Numbered from the stretch's first letter, positions 17,294-34,827 are shown. The stretch is DNA of 64,000 bases from Allobosea sp. 117 (GCF_000702305.1 NZ_JNLC01000015.1:234001-298000); one strand, 5' to 3'. Notes: generated by a model not told the origin, from the sequence alone. Numbers and translations: made by a program.

Positions 17294-18259
17294 ATGCCAA
17301 GGTCCGGCGATGCCCATCACGCTGACAAGGTCTATTCCGCCTTGCGCGACAAGGCCGGCGCCGCGCATTCCGCGGTGGTGGCCTCATGGTCGCGCTCGCT
17401 GGTCAATTACGGGCTCGATCCCGACCGGACCCAGCTACCGCTGCGCCTGACCGAGGCCGAGCTTGCCGCCGCGCGCGAGAAGGTAGAGCCGCTGGTCCGT
17501 CAGTCCGAGACCGCGCTCGACCACCTGTTCCAGATGGTGGGCGAAGCCGGCTGTTGCGTGCTGCTCACCGACCGCGAGGGAGTACCGCTGATGCGGCGCG
17601 GCATGGCCGGCGACGAAGCGGATTTCCGCCGGCTCGGGCTGTGGACCGGCATGGTCTGGAGCGAGGCCTGCACCGGCACCAACGGGGTGGGCACCGCGCT
17701 CGCCGAGGAGCGGGCGCTGACCATCCATCGCGACCAGCATTTCCTGACCCGCAACATCGGGCTGAGCTGCTCGGTGGCGCCGATCTGGGATGCTCAGGGC
17801 CGCCTTGCCGGCGCGCTCGACGTCTCGACCTGCCGGTCCGATCTGACCCCGGCCATGCTGAAGCTCATCGCGGCGGCAACCGTGGACGCCGCGCAGCGGA
17901 TCGAGGCGAGCCATTTCCGCGCCGCCTTCAGCCATGCTCGCATCGTCGTCGCCGACGCCGGGCGCGGCCCGGCTCTGCTAGCGGTCGATCGCGAGGACCT
18001 CGTCATCGGCGCCAATCGCGCGGCGCGGCTCGCCTATGACCTCACCGACCAGCGGCTCGCCTCCGGCTGCCCGACCGACGATCTGCTCGGGCGCAGCGAA
18101 GGCCGGATCGAGGACCTCTCGGCCGGCGAGCGCGGGGTGGTTCAACGGGCGCTGGCCCGCGCGCAGGGGAACGTCTCGGCCGCGGCCCGCACCCTCGGCA
18201 TCAGCCGCGCCACCCTGCACCGTAAGCTCGCGCGGCTCGGCATTTCCCGCCTGCACTGA
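17294..18259 (+). CDS. AcoR-like regulator without AAA+ domain (GAF and Fis-type HTH)
   Basis: A 321-residue regulator built like AcoR-type acetoin/alcohol activators but much shorter. Residues about 70-190 form a GAF sensor domain (CTGTNGVGTALAEERALTIH; CSVAPIWDAQGRLAGALDVS). Residues about 205-260 look PAS-like. The end is a Fis-type helix-turn-helix (ARAQGNVSAAARTLGISRAT). The roughly 240-residue sigma-54-interacting AAA+ domain with its GAFTGA loop, normal in AcoR, is absent without a frameshift. It probably acts on ordinary promoters. It lies 140 bases upstream of the aldehyde dehydrogenase gene, with a palindrome between, and probably controls that gene and the alcohol dehydrogenase. 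Confidence 0.85.
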   Translation: MPRSGDAHHADKVYSALRDKAGAAHSAVVASWSRSLVNYGLDPDRTQLPLRLTEAELAAAREKVEPLVRQSETALDHLFQMVGEAGCCVLLTDREGVPLMRRGMAGDEADFRRLGLWTGMVWSEACTGTNGVGTALAEERALTIHRDQHFLTRNIGLSCSVAPIWDAQGRLAGALDVSTCRSDLTPAMLKLIAAATVDAAQRIEASHFRAAFSHARIVVADAGRGPALLAVDREDLVIGANRAARLAYDLTDQRLASGCPTDDLLGRSEGRIEDLSAGERGVVQRALARAQGNVSAAARTLGISRATLHRKLARLGISRLH

Positions 18260-18281
18260 GCCTCCGCATTTTTGCCCTGCC

Positions 18282-18305
18282 ACCTGTCGCACTCCTGCGA
18301 CAGGT
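18282..18305. promoter_or_regulatory. Perfect palindrome, likely binding site of the upstream GAF/Fis regulator
   Basis: ACCTGTCGCA (18282-18291), four bases, then TGCGACAGGT (18296-18305). The core TGTCGCA-N4-TGCGACA has the TGT...ACA form used by Fis-type domains of AcoR-like regulators. It stands 95 bases before the aldehyde dehydrogenase start. A terminator role for the preceding gene is less likely because no U-run follows. Confidence 0.6.
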
Positions 18306-18399
18306 CGTCGGCGCAAAAGGTGCGCCCGGCGCTGACACCGGCCATCGCGCGGTCGATCCTCCCGGCAACTCGCAATGACGAGGGCTCAAGGAGGAAAGC

Positions 18400-19917
<1,518 letters not shown>

Positions 19918-19953
19918 GGGGCTACGATCCCGCCTGAGAGATCGGATGATCCG

Positions 19954-19982
19954 GACCGGGAGCGGCCGCGCCGCTCCCGGTC
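19954..19982 (+). terminator. Strong stem-loop between aldehyde and alcohol dehydrogenase genes
   Basis: GACCGGGAGCGG (19954-19965) pairs with CCGCTCCCGGTC (19971-19982), a perfect 12-base-pair stem with a CCGCG loop, then TTCCT. The poor U-run suggests partial termination or mRNA protection rather than a full stop. Confidence 0.6.
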
Positions 19983-20012
19983 TTCCTGCGATCAGGAGGG
20001 TGAGGGACTGTC

Positions 20013-21044
20013 ATGGCGAAGACGATGAAGGCCGCGGTGGTACGGGCGTTCGGCCAGCCTCTGACGATCGACGAGGTCCCTGTCCCCGAGCCCGGCCCCG
20101 GCATGATCCAGGTCGCGATCCAGGCTTCCGGCGTCTGCCACACCGACCTTCACGCGGCCGAAGGCGACTGGCCGGTGAAGCCCAATCCGCCCTTCATCCC
20201 CGGTCACGAGGGGGTCGGCTTCGTCTCCGCGGTCGGCGCCGGCGTGACGCATGTGAAGGAAGGCGACCGGGTCGGCGTGCCATGGCTCTACACCGCCTGC
20301 GGCCATTGCCGGCACTGTCTCGGCGGCTGGGAGACCCTGTGCGAGAGCCAGCAGAACACCGGCTATTCGGTGAATGGCGGCTTCGCCGACTATGTGGTCG
20401 CCGATCCCAACTATGTCGGCCATCTGCCGGCCAATATCGGCTTCGTCGAGATCGCCCCGGTGCTATGCGCCGGCGTCACCGTCTATAAGGGCCTCAAGGT
20501 CACCGACACCCGGCCGGGCGACTGGGTCGCGATCTCCGGCATCGGTGGCCTCGGCCACATGGCCGTGCAATACGCCAAGGCGATGGGGCTCAATGTGGCC
20601 GCCGTTGATGTCGACGATGCCAAGCTCGACCTCGCCCGCAAGCTCGGCGCCACCGTCACCGTGAATGCGCTGCACGAGGATCCCGGCACGGTGATCCGCC
20701 GCGAGACCGGCGGCGGGGCACAGGGCGTGCTGGTCACCGCGGTGAGCCCCAAGGCGTTCGAGCAGGCCATAGGCATGGTGGCGCGGGGCGGCACCGTCTC
20801 GCTCAACGGCCTGCCGCCCGGCAGCTTCCCGCTGGACATCTTCGGCATGGTGCTGAACGGCATCACCGTGCGCGGCTCGATTGTCGGCACCCGGCTGGAC
20901 CTGCAGGAGGCGCTCGACTTCGCCGCGCAGGGCAAGGTCCACGCGACCGTCGCCACCGCAAGGCTCGACGACATCAATGACGTCTTCGACCGAATGCACA
21001 AGGGCCAGATCGAGGGCCGCATCGTTCTCGACATGGCGGCCTGA
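20013..21044 (+). CDS. adhP: Zinc-dependent alcohol dehydrogenase AdhP
   Basis: A 343-residue medium-chain alcohol dehydrogenase. Catalytic zinc ligands Cys42 (GVCHTDLH), His65-Glu66 (PGHEGVGF) and Cys152 are present, as are the four structural zinc cysteines Cys96, 99, 102 and 110 and the NAD-binding GIGGLGH motif. It matches the AdhP/AdhA group that acts on ethanol and other primary alcohols. It follows the acetaldehyde dehydrogenase gene and so supplies its substrate. Confidence 0.92.
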   Translation: MAKTMKAAVVRAFGQPLTIDEVPVPEPGPGMIQVAIQASGVCHTDLHAAEGDWPVKPNPPFIPGHEGVGFVSAVGAGVTHVKEGDRVGVPWLYTACGHCRHCLGGWETLCESQQNTGYSVNGGFADYVVADPNYVGHLPANIGFVEIAPVLCAGVTVYKGLKVTDTRPGDWVAISGIGGLGHMAVQYAKAMGLNVAAVDVDDAKLDLARKLGATVTVNALHEDPGTVIRRETGGGAQGVLVTAVSPKAFEQAIGMVARGGTVSLNGLPPGSFPLDIFGMVLNGITVRGSIVGTRLDLQEALDFAAQGKVHATVATARLDDINDVFDRMHKGQIEGRIVLDMAA

Positions 21045-21101
21045 CGGGTCGGAGATCGGCAGCGGAGCCGGATGGCTGGCCTGCGTTTGAGGCCGCCGGA
21101 T

Positions 21102-21188
21102 TGGTGCGGGTGGTCGGACTCGAACCGACACTCTGTCACCAGAAACGGATTTTGAGTCCGTCGCGTCTACCAGTTCCGCCACACCCGC
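21102..21188 (-). tRNA. tRNA-Leu (anticodon CAA)
   Basis: On the minus strand the gene starts GCGGGTGTGGCGGAAC and ends with the matching acceptor CACCCGC plus A and an encoded CCA. The anticodon stem ACGGA/TCCGT encloses the loop CTCAAAA, giving anticodon CAA (codon UUG). A long variable arm and the T-loop GGTTCGAGTCC confirm a class II tRNA-Leu. Confidence 0.95.
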
Positions 21189-21314
21189 GCATGTCGCGCA
21201 CCAAAGGCGCGTAGCGCGGCGGACTATAGCGGCGCCGCCGGGCGGGGCAAGCCGCGATATCCGCATCCGACACCATGCTTTATGCGCAGGCGACCGATCG
21301 GCTATATCGGGCAC

Positions 21315-21875
21315 ATGACCGACGCACCTGTTCACCCCGCCCGCACCGTATCGCCGGGCTTCGTCATCCGCGAGGCAACCGCCGGCGACGTCGCCGCGAT
21401 CACCGCGATCTACGAGGAGGCGGTGCGAAACGGCACGGCCTCCTTCGAGATCGAGCCGCCTACCGCCGACGAGATGGCGGGCCGCTTCGCGCGGCTGGCG
21501 GAGGCAGGCTTTCCCTATCTGGTCGCCGATACCGGCTCGGGCATCGCCGGCTATGCCTATGCCGGCCCCTACCGGCCGCGCCCCGCCTATCGCTGGTCGG
21601 TAGAGAACTCGGTCTATGTGGCGCCGTCGGCGCAGGGCATGGGGGTGGGCCGGGCGTTGCTCGCGGCCCTGATCGCCGAGAGCGCGCGGCGCGGCTTCCG
21701 CCAGATGATCGCGGTGATCGGCGACAGCGCCAATGCCGCCTCGATCGGCCTGCACTCCGCGCTGGGATTCCGCATGGTCGGCACGTTCGAATCCGTCGGC
21801 AACAAGCACGGGCGCTGGCTCGACACCGTGCTGATGCAATTGCCGCTCGGCGAGGGCGCGGACAGCGCGCCCTAA
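21315..21875 (+). CDS. GNAT acetyltransferase of the phosphinothricin/methionine sulfoximine type
   Basis: A 186-residue N-acetyltransferase. FVIREATAGDVAAITAIYEE, NGTASFEIEPPT and the acetyl-CoA motif VYVAPSAQGMGVGRALL are characteristic of the Pat/MddA group, as is IGLHSALGFRMVGTFESVG. Natural substrates of this group are probably methionine sulfoximine or sulfone. The start at 21315 removes 11 unlikely residues from the open frame. Its last four bases overlap the 3' end of the convergent DUF2794 gene. Confidence 0.85.
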   Translation: MTDAPVHPARTVSPGFVIREATAGDVAAITAIYEEAVRNGTASFEIEPPTADEMAGRFARLAEAGFPYLVADTGSGIAGYAYAGPYRPRPAYRWSVENSVYVAPSAQGMGVGRALLAALIAESARRGFRQMIAVIGDSANAASIGLHSALGFRMVGTFESVGNKHGRWLDTVLMQLPLGEGADSAP

Positions 21876-22237
21876 TTCACCACCCGCAGCGGCTTGTCGA
21901 GCACGGACAGCACCCGCACGAGATCGGGGCCGCGCTTGAGGATGAGGCCGGTCTGCGAGACCACCGAATAGGCGCCCTGGCGCCGCGCCAGGCGCGGATT
22001 CTTCTCGATCCGGTAGATCGGCACCTCGGTGGAGCGGCGGAAGATCGAGAAGATCGCGCAGTCGCGGGTGAAGTCGATGGCGTAGTCGCGCCATTCGCCG
22101 AGGGCGACCATGCGGCCGTAAAGATCAAGGATCCTGTCGAGTTCGCGCCGGTCGAAGGTGACGCTGGCCGGACTGTCGGCCGGTCGCTCGCCGCGTCCGG
22201 CGACGACCGGAAAGCCTATGGGATCGATGTCCGCCAC
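21872..22237 (-). CDS. DUF2794 family protein
   Basis: A 121-residue protein matching DUF2794, a family I know only from Alphaproteobacteria: VTFDRRELDRILDLYGRMVA, EWRDYAIDFTRD, AIFSIFRRSTEVPIYRIEK. No signal peptide or membrane segment. Its function is unknown. It overlaps the convergent acetyltransferase gene by four bases. Confidence 0.85.
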   Translation of the reverse strand: MADIDPIGFPVVAGRGERPADSPASVTFDRRELDRILDLYGRMVALGEWRDYAIDFTRDCAIFSIFRRSTEVPIYRIEKNPRLARRQGAYSVVSQTGLILKRGPDLVRVLSVLDKPLRVVN

Positions 22238-22439
22238 ACGGCGCCTCCCTGCTCCGGGGCGATTCGGATCGCCGCCCCGTCATCCGGCCGTCATGATCCT
22301 CCTGCGCGGTGCCGGCTTCAAGCACCCTGGCTGACTTATCGCATCGGCAAGCCATCGCGCGCGAACCACGCTCCTCGAGGCGCCCCCGCGAATCCGCGGA
22401 ATCACGCTCTCGTCAAAGGAATTCACAGACTCGCCCGAA

Positions 22440-22627
22440 TTCAGCCCTCACGGCGCCAATGCGAGGGGTCAGACTTTCACCATTAGCGTTGGGCCGGTCC
22501 GCAGAAGCGTCCTGGTTTCCCAGCCCCCCAGCCCCCCGGGGCGTGGAACGGGCCGGCCTATCGTTCCGCGTAGGTTCAATCCCCCGATTATTCTTGCAGG
22601 GCCGGTTCTACCGGCCCTCTTTTTTTG
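22440..22627 (+). ncRNA. Possible small RNA ending at a rho-independent terminator
   Basis: The 433-base gap between DUF2794 and DUF1223, both on the minus strand, has no convincing ORF but holds structured sequence on the plus strand. The hairpin CGTGGAACG (22542-22550) / CGTTCCGCG (22562-22570) is followed by a plus-strand terminator at 22599. With no plus-strand gene in reach upstream, a small transcript is the simplest explanation. The 5' end is a guess. It does not match 6S, SRP RNA, tmRNA or RNase P as I know them. Confidence 0.35.
22599..22626 (+). terminator. Rho-independent terminator without an obvious upstream gene
   Basis: GGGCCGG (22599-22605), loop TTCTA, CCGGCCC (22611-22617), then TCTTTTTTT. 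A textbook terminator for plus-strand transcription. The flanking genes on both sides read the other way. Confidence 0.85.
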
Positions 22628-22670
22628 CCGGTCACCGACCGTCGTCAGGCGCTGCCGCGGCGGTCAAGCT

Positions 22671-23504
22671 TCACGGAAGCGGCTGCAGCGTGGCGCCGAT
22701 GATGCTGCCGGGAGCGGCCTGCGTACCGGCCTGCACGAGCACTGCCACCGCATCGATGCCGTCGCCGCGAATGTCATCGAGCGAGACCTCGAAGGTCGCT
22801 GCGCCCCCGGTCCATTCGCCGGCCTTGATCCAGCGCCGGACGACATTGTGATAGGTCATGGTCGCGCCCTCATTCTCGCCGCGACCGATCTTCACCGTCG
22901 TCTCGCTGGCGAGCGGGCAGAGCCAGATCTCGCCGGTGCCGGCGCCGGGGCCCACCTCGATCACCAGCCTGCCGTCCCTGGCCCGTGCGGTGACCGGTGC
23001 GCTCATTGCGCCGGCGGTGTCGATCGCCCCTTCGAGCGATGCCTTGTCGCTGCCGATCGTCATGGCCTTGCCGCTGATCACCGTCTGCGGCGTGAACATC
23101 TTCCCGTCGCCGCGCAGGCGCGCATAGGCCTTCTGCCGCAGCGAATGGCCGTGCTTGGCGAGGGTGTCCTTCCAGCCGAGATAGTCCCAGTAGTCGACCG
23201 CAAGGGTCAGCGCGAGGACGTCGTCGCGCTGCGCCAGCTCGCCAATGAGCTTGTCGGCCGGCGGGCAGGAGGAGCAGCCCTGGCTGGTGAAGAGCTCGAC
23301 GACAGCCTTGGGCGAGGCAATGGCCCGCGGGGCGGATTTCGGCGCGTCGGGGGTCGGCGGGCTCTCGGCGAGAGCCGGCAGGGAGGCGCAGATCAGCACC
23401 CCGAGCACAAGCCACCCGCAGGCGAGAAGCGTGAGCGCCGGACCATGCTCCGGCACAACATGGCGCTGTCGGCCGGGCAGCCCGGCGGAAGGCGAAATCG
23501 ACAT
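22671..23504 (-). CDS. DUF1223 family secreted thioredoxin-like protein
   Basis: About 277 residues. A hydrophobic leader (LTLLACGWLVLGVLICASL) is followed by a linker and then VVELFTSQGCSSCPPADKLI, with the CxxC motif typical of DUF1223, a family with a thioredoxin-like fold and unknown role. The periplasm is the likely location. The frame is open to 23681. ATGs at 23588, 23516 and 23504 compete; 23504 is chosen because GAGGGG lies upstream and the leader is then of normal length, but this is uncertain. A promoter could lie in the 176 bases to acnA. Confidence 0.8.
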   Translation of the reverse strand: MSISPSAGLPGRQRHVVPEHGPALTLLACGWLVLGVLICASLPALAESPPTPDAPKSAPRAIASPKAVVELFTSQGCSSCPPADKLIGELAQRDDVLALTLAVDYWDYLGWKDTLAKHGHSLRQKAYARLRGDGKMFTPQTVISGKAMTIGSDKASLEGAIDTAGAMSAPVTARARDGRLVIEVGPGAGTGEIWLCPLASETTVKIGRGENEGATMTYHNVVRRWIKAGEWTGGAATFEVSLDDIRGDGIDAVAVLVQAGTQAAPGSIIGATLQPLP

Positions 23505-23630
23505 CCGTGAGCGCATCCCCTCGATGAGGCTGGGGCTAGGCAATAAGGCCCGGAGACGGGCCGTACCAGTCACATTCGGGTGTCGCATCGCACGGAAAGG
23601 TGAAGCGCACCAGCTCCACCCACGCACATG

Positions 23631-23663
23631 AAAAGGGCGCCGTGCGACATGCGCCGGCGCCCC
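23631..23663 (-). terminator. Rho-independent terminator of acnA
   Basis: Read on the minus strand, GGGCGCCG and CGGCGCCC form a perfect eight-base stem (23655-23662 with 23635-23642) followed by TTTT (23634-23631). It lies 18 bases beyond the acnA stop codon. Confidence 0.75.
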
Positions 23664-23680
23664 TCTGGTCTGCCCTGCCA

Positions 23681-26365
<2,685 letters not shown>

Positions 26366-26589
26366 GGCGGGCGGGTCCCCGATTGTTGGTAGGGCTCTCG
26401 GCACTCACCCGGGGGCTTGGACACGGAACGGCGGAGCGCGCTATAGCTCCGGCGCGGGCCCTGCCCTTGGGCGAGCGTCGTTTCGATTTCTATATAGAGC
26501 TATTTCAAATGACGATCATAGAGGCTTGATGCGGCGCGCTCGTGAATTGTGCGCCGCATCCGGCGGTAGCGGGTGCGGGAACCGGCCTC

Positions 26590-27252
26590 ATGCGCCTTGT
26601 CGCTGAAGGCCTTGGCTGCACGCGCGGGGCGCGTCGCCTGTTCGACGGGCTCGGCTTCACGCTCGAAGCCGGGCGCGCGCTGATCGTCACGGGGCCCAAC
26701 GGGTCCGGAAAATCCTCGCTGCTGCGTATTCTCGCCGGCCTCGTCTCCGCGGATGCGGGCACGATCCGGCTCGAGTTCGAACCAGACGATCTCGCCACGG
26801 CGCGGGATGCCGAGGCCTCGCGCGCCGAGCTGACCCATTATCTCGGTCATCTCGACGCCCAGAAGGCCGCACTGACGGTGGCCGAGAATCTCGCCTTCTG
26901 GCGCCGCATGCTCGGTCACCCGGCGGCTCGGCCGGACGACGCGCTGGAGCGGGTCGGCCTCGGCCCGCTCGCCCGCCTGCCGGTCGCGGTGCTCTCGGCC
27001 GGCCAGAAGCGGCGCCTCTCGCTCGCTCGCCTGCTCGTCGCCGATCGCCCTCTCTGGCTGCTGGACGAGCCGACCGCCGCGCTCGACGTCGCCGGCCAGG
27101 AGCTGGTCGGCACGCTCGCCCGCGCGCATCTGGACAAGGGCGGCCTGATCGTCGCCGCGACCCACGCGCCGCTCGATTTCGGCCCCGCCGACGCGCTGCG
27201 GATCGGACCGGCCGCCGTGCCGCCCGCCGCCCAGCCGGCGGTGTCGGCATGA
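26590..27252 (+). CDS. ccmA: Cytochrome c biogenesis heme exporter ATPase CcmA
   Basis: A 220-residue ABC ATPase with Walker A GPNGSGKSS, the CcmA-type signature LSAGQKRRLSLARLL and Walker B LWLLDEPTAALD. With CcmB it forms the CcmAB complex that releases heme-loaded CcmE in cytochrome c maturation. The ATG at 26590 gives the usual family start (LVAEGLGCTRGARRLFDG). It overlaps ccmB by four bases. Confidence 0.92.
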   Translation: MRLVAEGLGCTRGARRLFDGLGFTLEAGRALIVTGPNGSGKSSLLRILAGLVSADAGTIRLEFEPDDLATARDAEASRAELTHYLGHLDAQKAALTVAENLAFWRRMLGHPAARPDDALERVGLGPLARLPVAVLSAGQKRRLSLARLLVADRPLWLLDEPTAALDVAGQELVGTLARAHLDKGGLIVAATHAPLDFGPADALRIGPAAVPPAAQPAVSA

Positions 27253-27920
27253 CCGCCGCCTTTCTCGCCCTTCTGGGACGCGACCTGCGGCTTGCCCTCC
27301 GCGCCGGGGGCGGAGCGGGTCTCGGCGTGGTGTTCTTCCTCGCCGTGGTGGTGGTCACACCCTTCGCGATCGGGCCCGACCTCGCCTTGCTGGCGCGGAT
27401 CGGCCCCGCGATCCTGTGGATCGGCGCGCTGCTCGCCTCCCTCATCGGTCTCGACCGCCTGTTCGCCGCCGACGCCGAGGACGGTTCGCTCGACCTCATG
27501 TACATGGTCGAGCTGCCGCTCGAGCTGATCGCTGCCGCCAAGGGGCTGGCGCACTGGATCGCCACCGGCCTGCCGCTGGTCGTCGCCGCACCGCTGCTCT
27601 CGCTGCTGCTCAACCTGCAGGCGGAGGCGATCGGCGCGCTCACGCTGACGCTGCTCGTCGGAACGCCGGCCATCACCTTCCTGGGCCTGATCGGCGCGGC
27701 TTTCGCCAGCGCCTTCCGGCGCGGCGGCCTGCTGGTCGCCGTGCTGGTGATGCCGCTGACCATTCCCGTGCTGATCTTCGCCGTGGCGGCCACCGGCGCG
27801 GCGGTGACGGGGCCGGTACCGTTCGGCACGCCGTTCCTCGTGCTGGTCGGCCTCAGTCTCGCCGCACTGGTCATGGGGCCGGTGGCGGCGGCGGCGGCCC
27901 TGCGCGCGACGCGCTCCTGA
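27249..27920 (+). CDS. ccmB: Cytochrome c biogenesis heme exporter permease CcmB
   Basis: A 223-residue membrane protein with six hydrophobic segments and the CcmB pattern LLGRDLRLALRAGGG at the start, then DRLFAADAEDGSLDLMYM after the second segment. It is translationally coupled to ccmA by ATGA. ccmC, ccmD and ccmG normally follow in related genomes, but here the 291 bases behind ccmB contain no gene and the atp operon begins, so the operon ends early or has been split. That gap shows no clear terminator; only a weak TTGCAG box at 28051 could be an atp promoter element. Confidence 0.92.
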   Translation: MTAAFLALLGRDLRLALRAGGGAGLGVVFFLAVVVVTPFAIGPDLALLARIGPAILWIGALLASLIGLDRLFAADAEDGSLDLMYMVELPLELIAAAKGLAHWIATGLPLVVAAPLLSLLLNLQAEAIGALTLTLLVGTPAITFLGLIGAAFASAFRRGGLLVAVLVMPLTIPVLIFAVAATGAAVTGPVPFGTPFLVLVGLSLAALVMGPVAAAAALRATRS

Positions 27921-28144
27921 GCTGGAGCGCGCCCGGTGCAGCAATGCGCCGCAGGGGCCGCAAAGCCTTGATGCGCCGCCATCTCCGGCGCTGCGCGGGC
28001 GCATGAAGCCGCTACGTCATTTGGCCCCCCATCTGGCTCACTTCATCGTGTTGCAGCATGGGGGAAGCCGTGTTAGGGAACCGCCGACCGTCGGGGGCGG
28101 GGGCTTTTCGAGCATTTCCCCGGCCCGGTCGGGTTCCTTCGTAA

Positions 28145-30295
<2,151 letters not shown>

Positions 30296-30333
30296 GCCGG
30301 GCGACCGGACAGCCAAGCGGGAGTCGAGGGTAG

Positions 30334-32689
<2,356 letters not shown>

Positions 32690-32754
32690 CGCGACCTGCG
32701 GCGCTCGCCTGAGCGCCGCGGAGCCCGCCCGCCGAAGCACCCGCTGGAGGAATC

Positions 32755-33174
32755 ATGGCCACCACCTTCCCCTTCGAGCTCGTCTCCCCCGAGCGCCTCG
32801 TCTTCTCGGGCAAGGTGACGGAAGTCATCGTGCCGGGCACCGAGGGCGAATTCGGCGTTCTTGCGGGTCACGCTCCCTTCGTCTCGACCCTGAAGCCGGG
32901 CGTGCTGACCATCAAGGGCGACGGCGCGCCGCAGAAGCTCTTCGTGCGCGGCGGCTTCGCCGAGGCGAATCCGCAGGGCCTCACCGTGCTTGCAGAGACG
33001 GCGACGCCGCTCGCCGAGTTCCGGCCGGAGGTGCTCGCGCAGATGATCAAGGACGCCGAGGAAGACGTCGAGGATGCGCGCGACGAGGCCACCCGGCAGA
33101 AGCGCCAGCTCTATGTCGAATCGCTGAAGTCGGCGGCCGCCGCCATCGAGGCCGACAGCCGCACCGCGCATTGA
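32755..33174 (+). CDS. atpC: F1 ATP synthase subunit epsilon
   Basis: A 139-residue epsilon subunit. The beta-sandwich carries [20 protein letters not shown] and [14 protein letters not shown], followed by a short two-helix C-terminus. It ends the F1 operon; a terminator follows 31 bases later. The ATG is preceded by TGGAGGAA. Confidence 0.95.
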   Translation: MATTFPFELVSPERLVFSGKVTEVIVPGTEGEFGVLAGHAPFVSTLKPGVLTIKGDGAPQKLFVRGGFAEANPQGLTVLAETATPLAEFRPEVLAQMIKDAEEDVEDARDEATRQKRQLYVESLKSAAAAIEADSRTAH

Positions 33175-33205
33175 GCCCGCTCGGCACCGACATCTTCCTG
33201 CGACC

Positions 33206-33229
33206 GGGCCGCCCGCAAGGCGGCCCTTT
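33206..33229 (+). terminator. Terminator of the atp operon
   Basis: GGGCCGCC (33206-33213), loop CGCAA, GGCGGCCC (33219-33226), then TTT. Just after atpC and 18 bases before tenA, so tenA probably has read-through or its own weak promoter. Confidence 0.8.
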
Positions 33230-33247
33230 GCATATCGGAGCTTCCCG

Positions 33248-33940
33248 ATGACGAGCCCCAGCTATCCCGGTGCGACGTCCTTCAGTGCGGATGCCTGGCA
33301 GCGCAACCTGCCGATCTTCGACGCGATCCGCACCATGCCCTTCGTGACGGCGCTCGCCGACGGAACATTGCCGCTCGACCGCTTCCGCCACTACATTATC
33401 CAGGATTCGCACTATCTCATCGCCTTCGCGCGCGCCCTCGCCCTCGCCGCCGCCAAGGCGGACGCCCCGGAGGGGATCGTGCAGTTCGCGCAGGCGGCAC
33501 ATGACGCGGTGGTGGTGGAGCGCGCGCTGCACGACGACTATTTCGTTCGCTTCGGCATCTCGGCGCAGGATTTCCGCGACACGCCGCTCTCCCCGGTTTG
33601 CGATCATTATGTGAACTTCCTCGTCGCCAAGGCGCATGCCGAGCCTTATCCGGTGGTGCTGGCGGCGGTGCTGCCCTGCTTCTGGATCTACGCCGAGGCC
33701 GGGCGTGATATCCTCGCCCGCGCGACGCGGCCAAATCCCTACGACGCGTGGATCGACACCTATGCAGGTGAGGAGTTCCACGAGGTGGTCCGCGCCGCCA
33801 TCGAGGCCACCGACCGCGCCGCCGCCAAGGCTTCGCCGGAAACCATCGCGGCGATGCACGATGCCTATAAGCGCGCCAGCCAGCTCGAATGGATGTTCTG
33901 GGATTCCGCCTGGGCGTTAGCGAGCTGGCCGGTCGGCTAG
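33248..33940 (+). CDS. tenA: TenA family protein (thiaminase II / aminopyrimidine aminohydrolase)
   Basis: A 230-residue all-helical TenA protein that salvages thiamine breakdown products by hydrolysing aminopyrimidines. Family blocks are FRHYIIQDSHYLIAFARALA, the catalytic cysteine Cys144 in VLPCFWIYAEAG, and DTYAGEEFHEVV. No TPP riboswitch is visible in the short upstream gap. No other thiamine genes are nearby. Confidence 0.9.
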   Translation: MTSPSYPGATSFSADAWQRNLPIFDAIRTMPFVTALADGTLPLDRFRHYIIQDSHYLIAFARALALAAAKADAPEGIVQFAQAAHDAVVVERALHDDYFVRFGISAQDFRDTPLSPVCDHYVNFLVAKAHAEPYPVVLAAVLPCFWIYAEAGRDILARATRPNPYDAWIDTYAGEEFHEVVRAAIEATDRAAAKASPETIAAMHDAYKRASQLEWMFWDSAWALASWPVG

Positions 33941-34068
33941 CTCTTTCCCCGCGCCACGGCGCGGCACCTTTCCTGCATCTCACCGGCTTCGAGGCGGCAT
34001 CCGCCGGGCGCCTCCCTAGGATTCCGCAGAAGGTCGGGACAGCCGCCCATCGAGGTGCAGTCGGTCTA

Positions 34069-34818
34069 ATGCAGCAGACGCCGGAACATGAGCACGTCGC
34101 CGAACGCGGGCGCTCCGAGGCGCCGATCCGCGCGCGTATCCTGCAGGCGATCGTCGAGCGCCGGCTGCCCCCCGGCGAGAAACTGACGGAGGAGCGGCTG
34201 GCGGCGCTCTTCCACGTCAGCCGCACCGTCGTCCGGCAGGCCCTCGGCCGCCTCGCGCAGGACGGCATCATCGAGCATCACCCGCACCGCGGCGCCTTCG
34301 TCGCAGCCCCCAGCCGGGCCGAGGCACGCCATGTGCTCGCCGCCCGGGCCGTGGTCGAGCCGGAGGTCGCCGCGCTCGCGGCCAAGGCCTGCGGGAGCGC
34401 GACGGAGGACGAGGCCTCCTGCGCATGCGGGATGGTGGCGAGGCTGCGCGCGCACATCGCCCATGAGGACGAAGCCCGCGCTTCCGGCGATCGAACCGGC
34501 CTGGTGCGGCTCACCGGCGAGTTCCATGTGCTACTTGCGGAAGCGGCCGGCAATCCGGTCTTCCAGCGGCTGCTGACCGAGCTGCAGGCGCTCACCTCGC
34601 TCGCCATACTGCTCTATGCCCGCGGCGAGCATGCGAGCTGCCCGCCACAGGAGCACGCCCAGATCGTGGCCGCGATCGAACGCGGCGACGCGGCAGGCGC
34701 GGCACGGCTGATGCGCCTGCACATCGCCCATGTCGAGGCGGACATGGATCTGTCCGAGCCCCCGGCGCGGCCGGCGGACCTCGCCGGCGCGCTCGGCTTC
34801 AGCCCGCAGCGTGATTGA
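34069..34818 (+). CDS. GntR family regulator, FadR/FCD type
   Basis: A 249-residue regulator: an N-terminal winged helix (ARILQAIVERRLPPGEKL; SRTVVRQALGRLAQDGII) and a C-terminal FCD ligand domain whose metal-binding histidines are plausible in EFHVLLAEAAGNP, EHAQIVAAIERGD and RLHIAHVEAD. The ATG at 34069 is chosen because the open frame upstream (to 33889) overlaps tenA and lacks homology. Its target and effector are unknown; tenA upstream and the YggU gene downstream give no clear hint. Confidence 0.85.
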   Translation: MQQTPEHEHVAERGRSEAPIRARILQAIVERRLPPGEKLTEERLAALFHVSRTVVRQALGRLAQDGIIEHHPHRGAFVAAPSRAEARHVLAARAVVEPEVAALAAKACGSATEDEASCACGMVARLRAHIAHEDEARASGDRTGLVRLTGEFHVLLAEAAGNPVFQRLLTELQALTSLAILLYARGEHASCPPQEHAQIVAAIERGDAAGAARLMRLHIAHVEADMDLSEPPARPADLAGALGFSPQRD

Positions 34819-34827
34819 GTCAGAGCT

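Noticed and set aside
18306-18399. Sigma-54 promoter before the aldehyde dehydrogenase gene
   Set aside because: Expected for an AcoR-type regulator, but no TGGCAC-N5-TTGC-like sequence is present and the regulator lacks the sigma-54 contact domain.
33175-33247. TPP riboswitch before tenA
   Set aside because: The gap holds the atp terminator and no conserved thi-box sequence.
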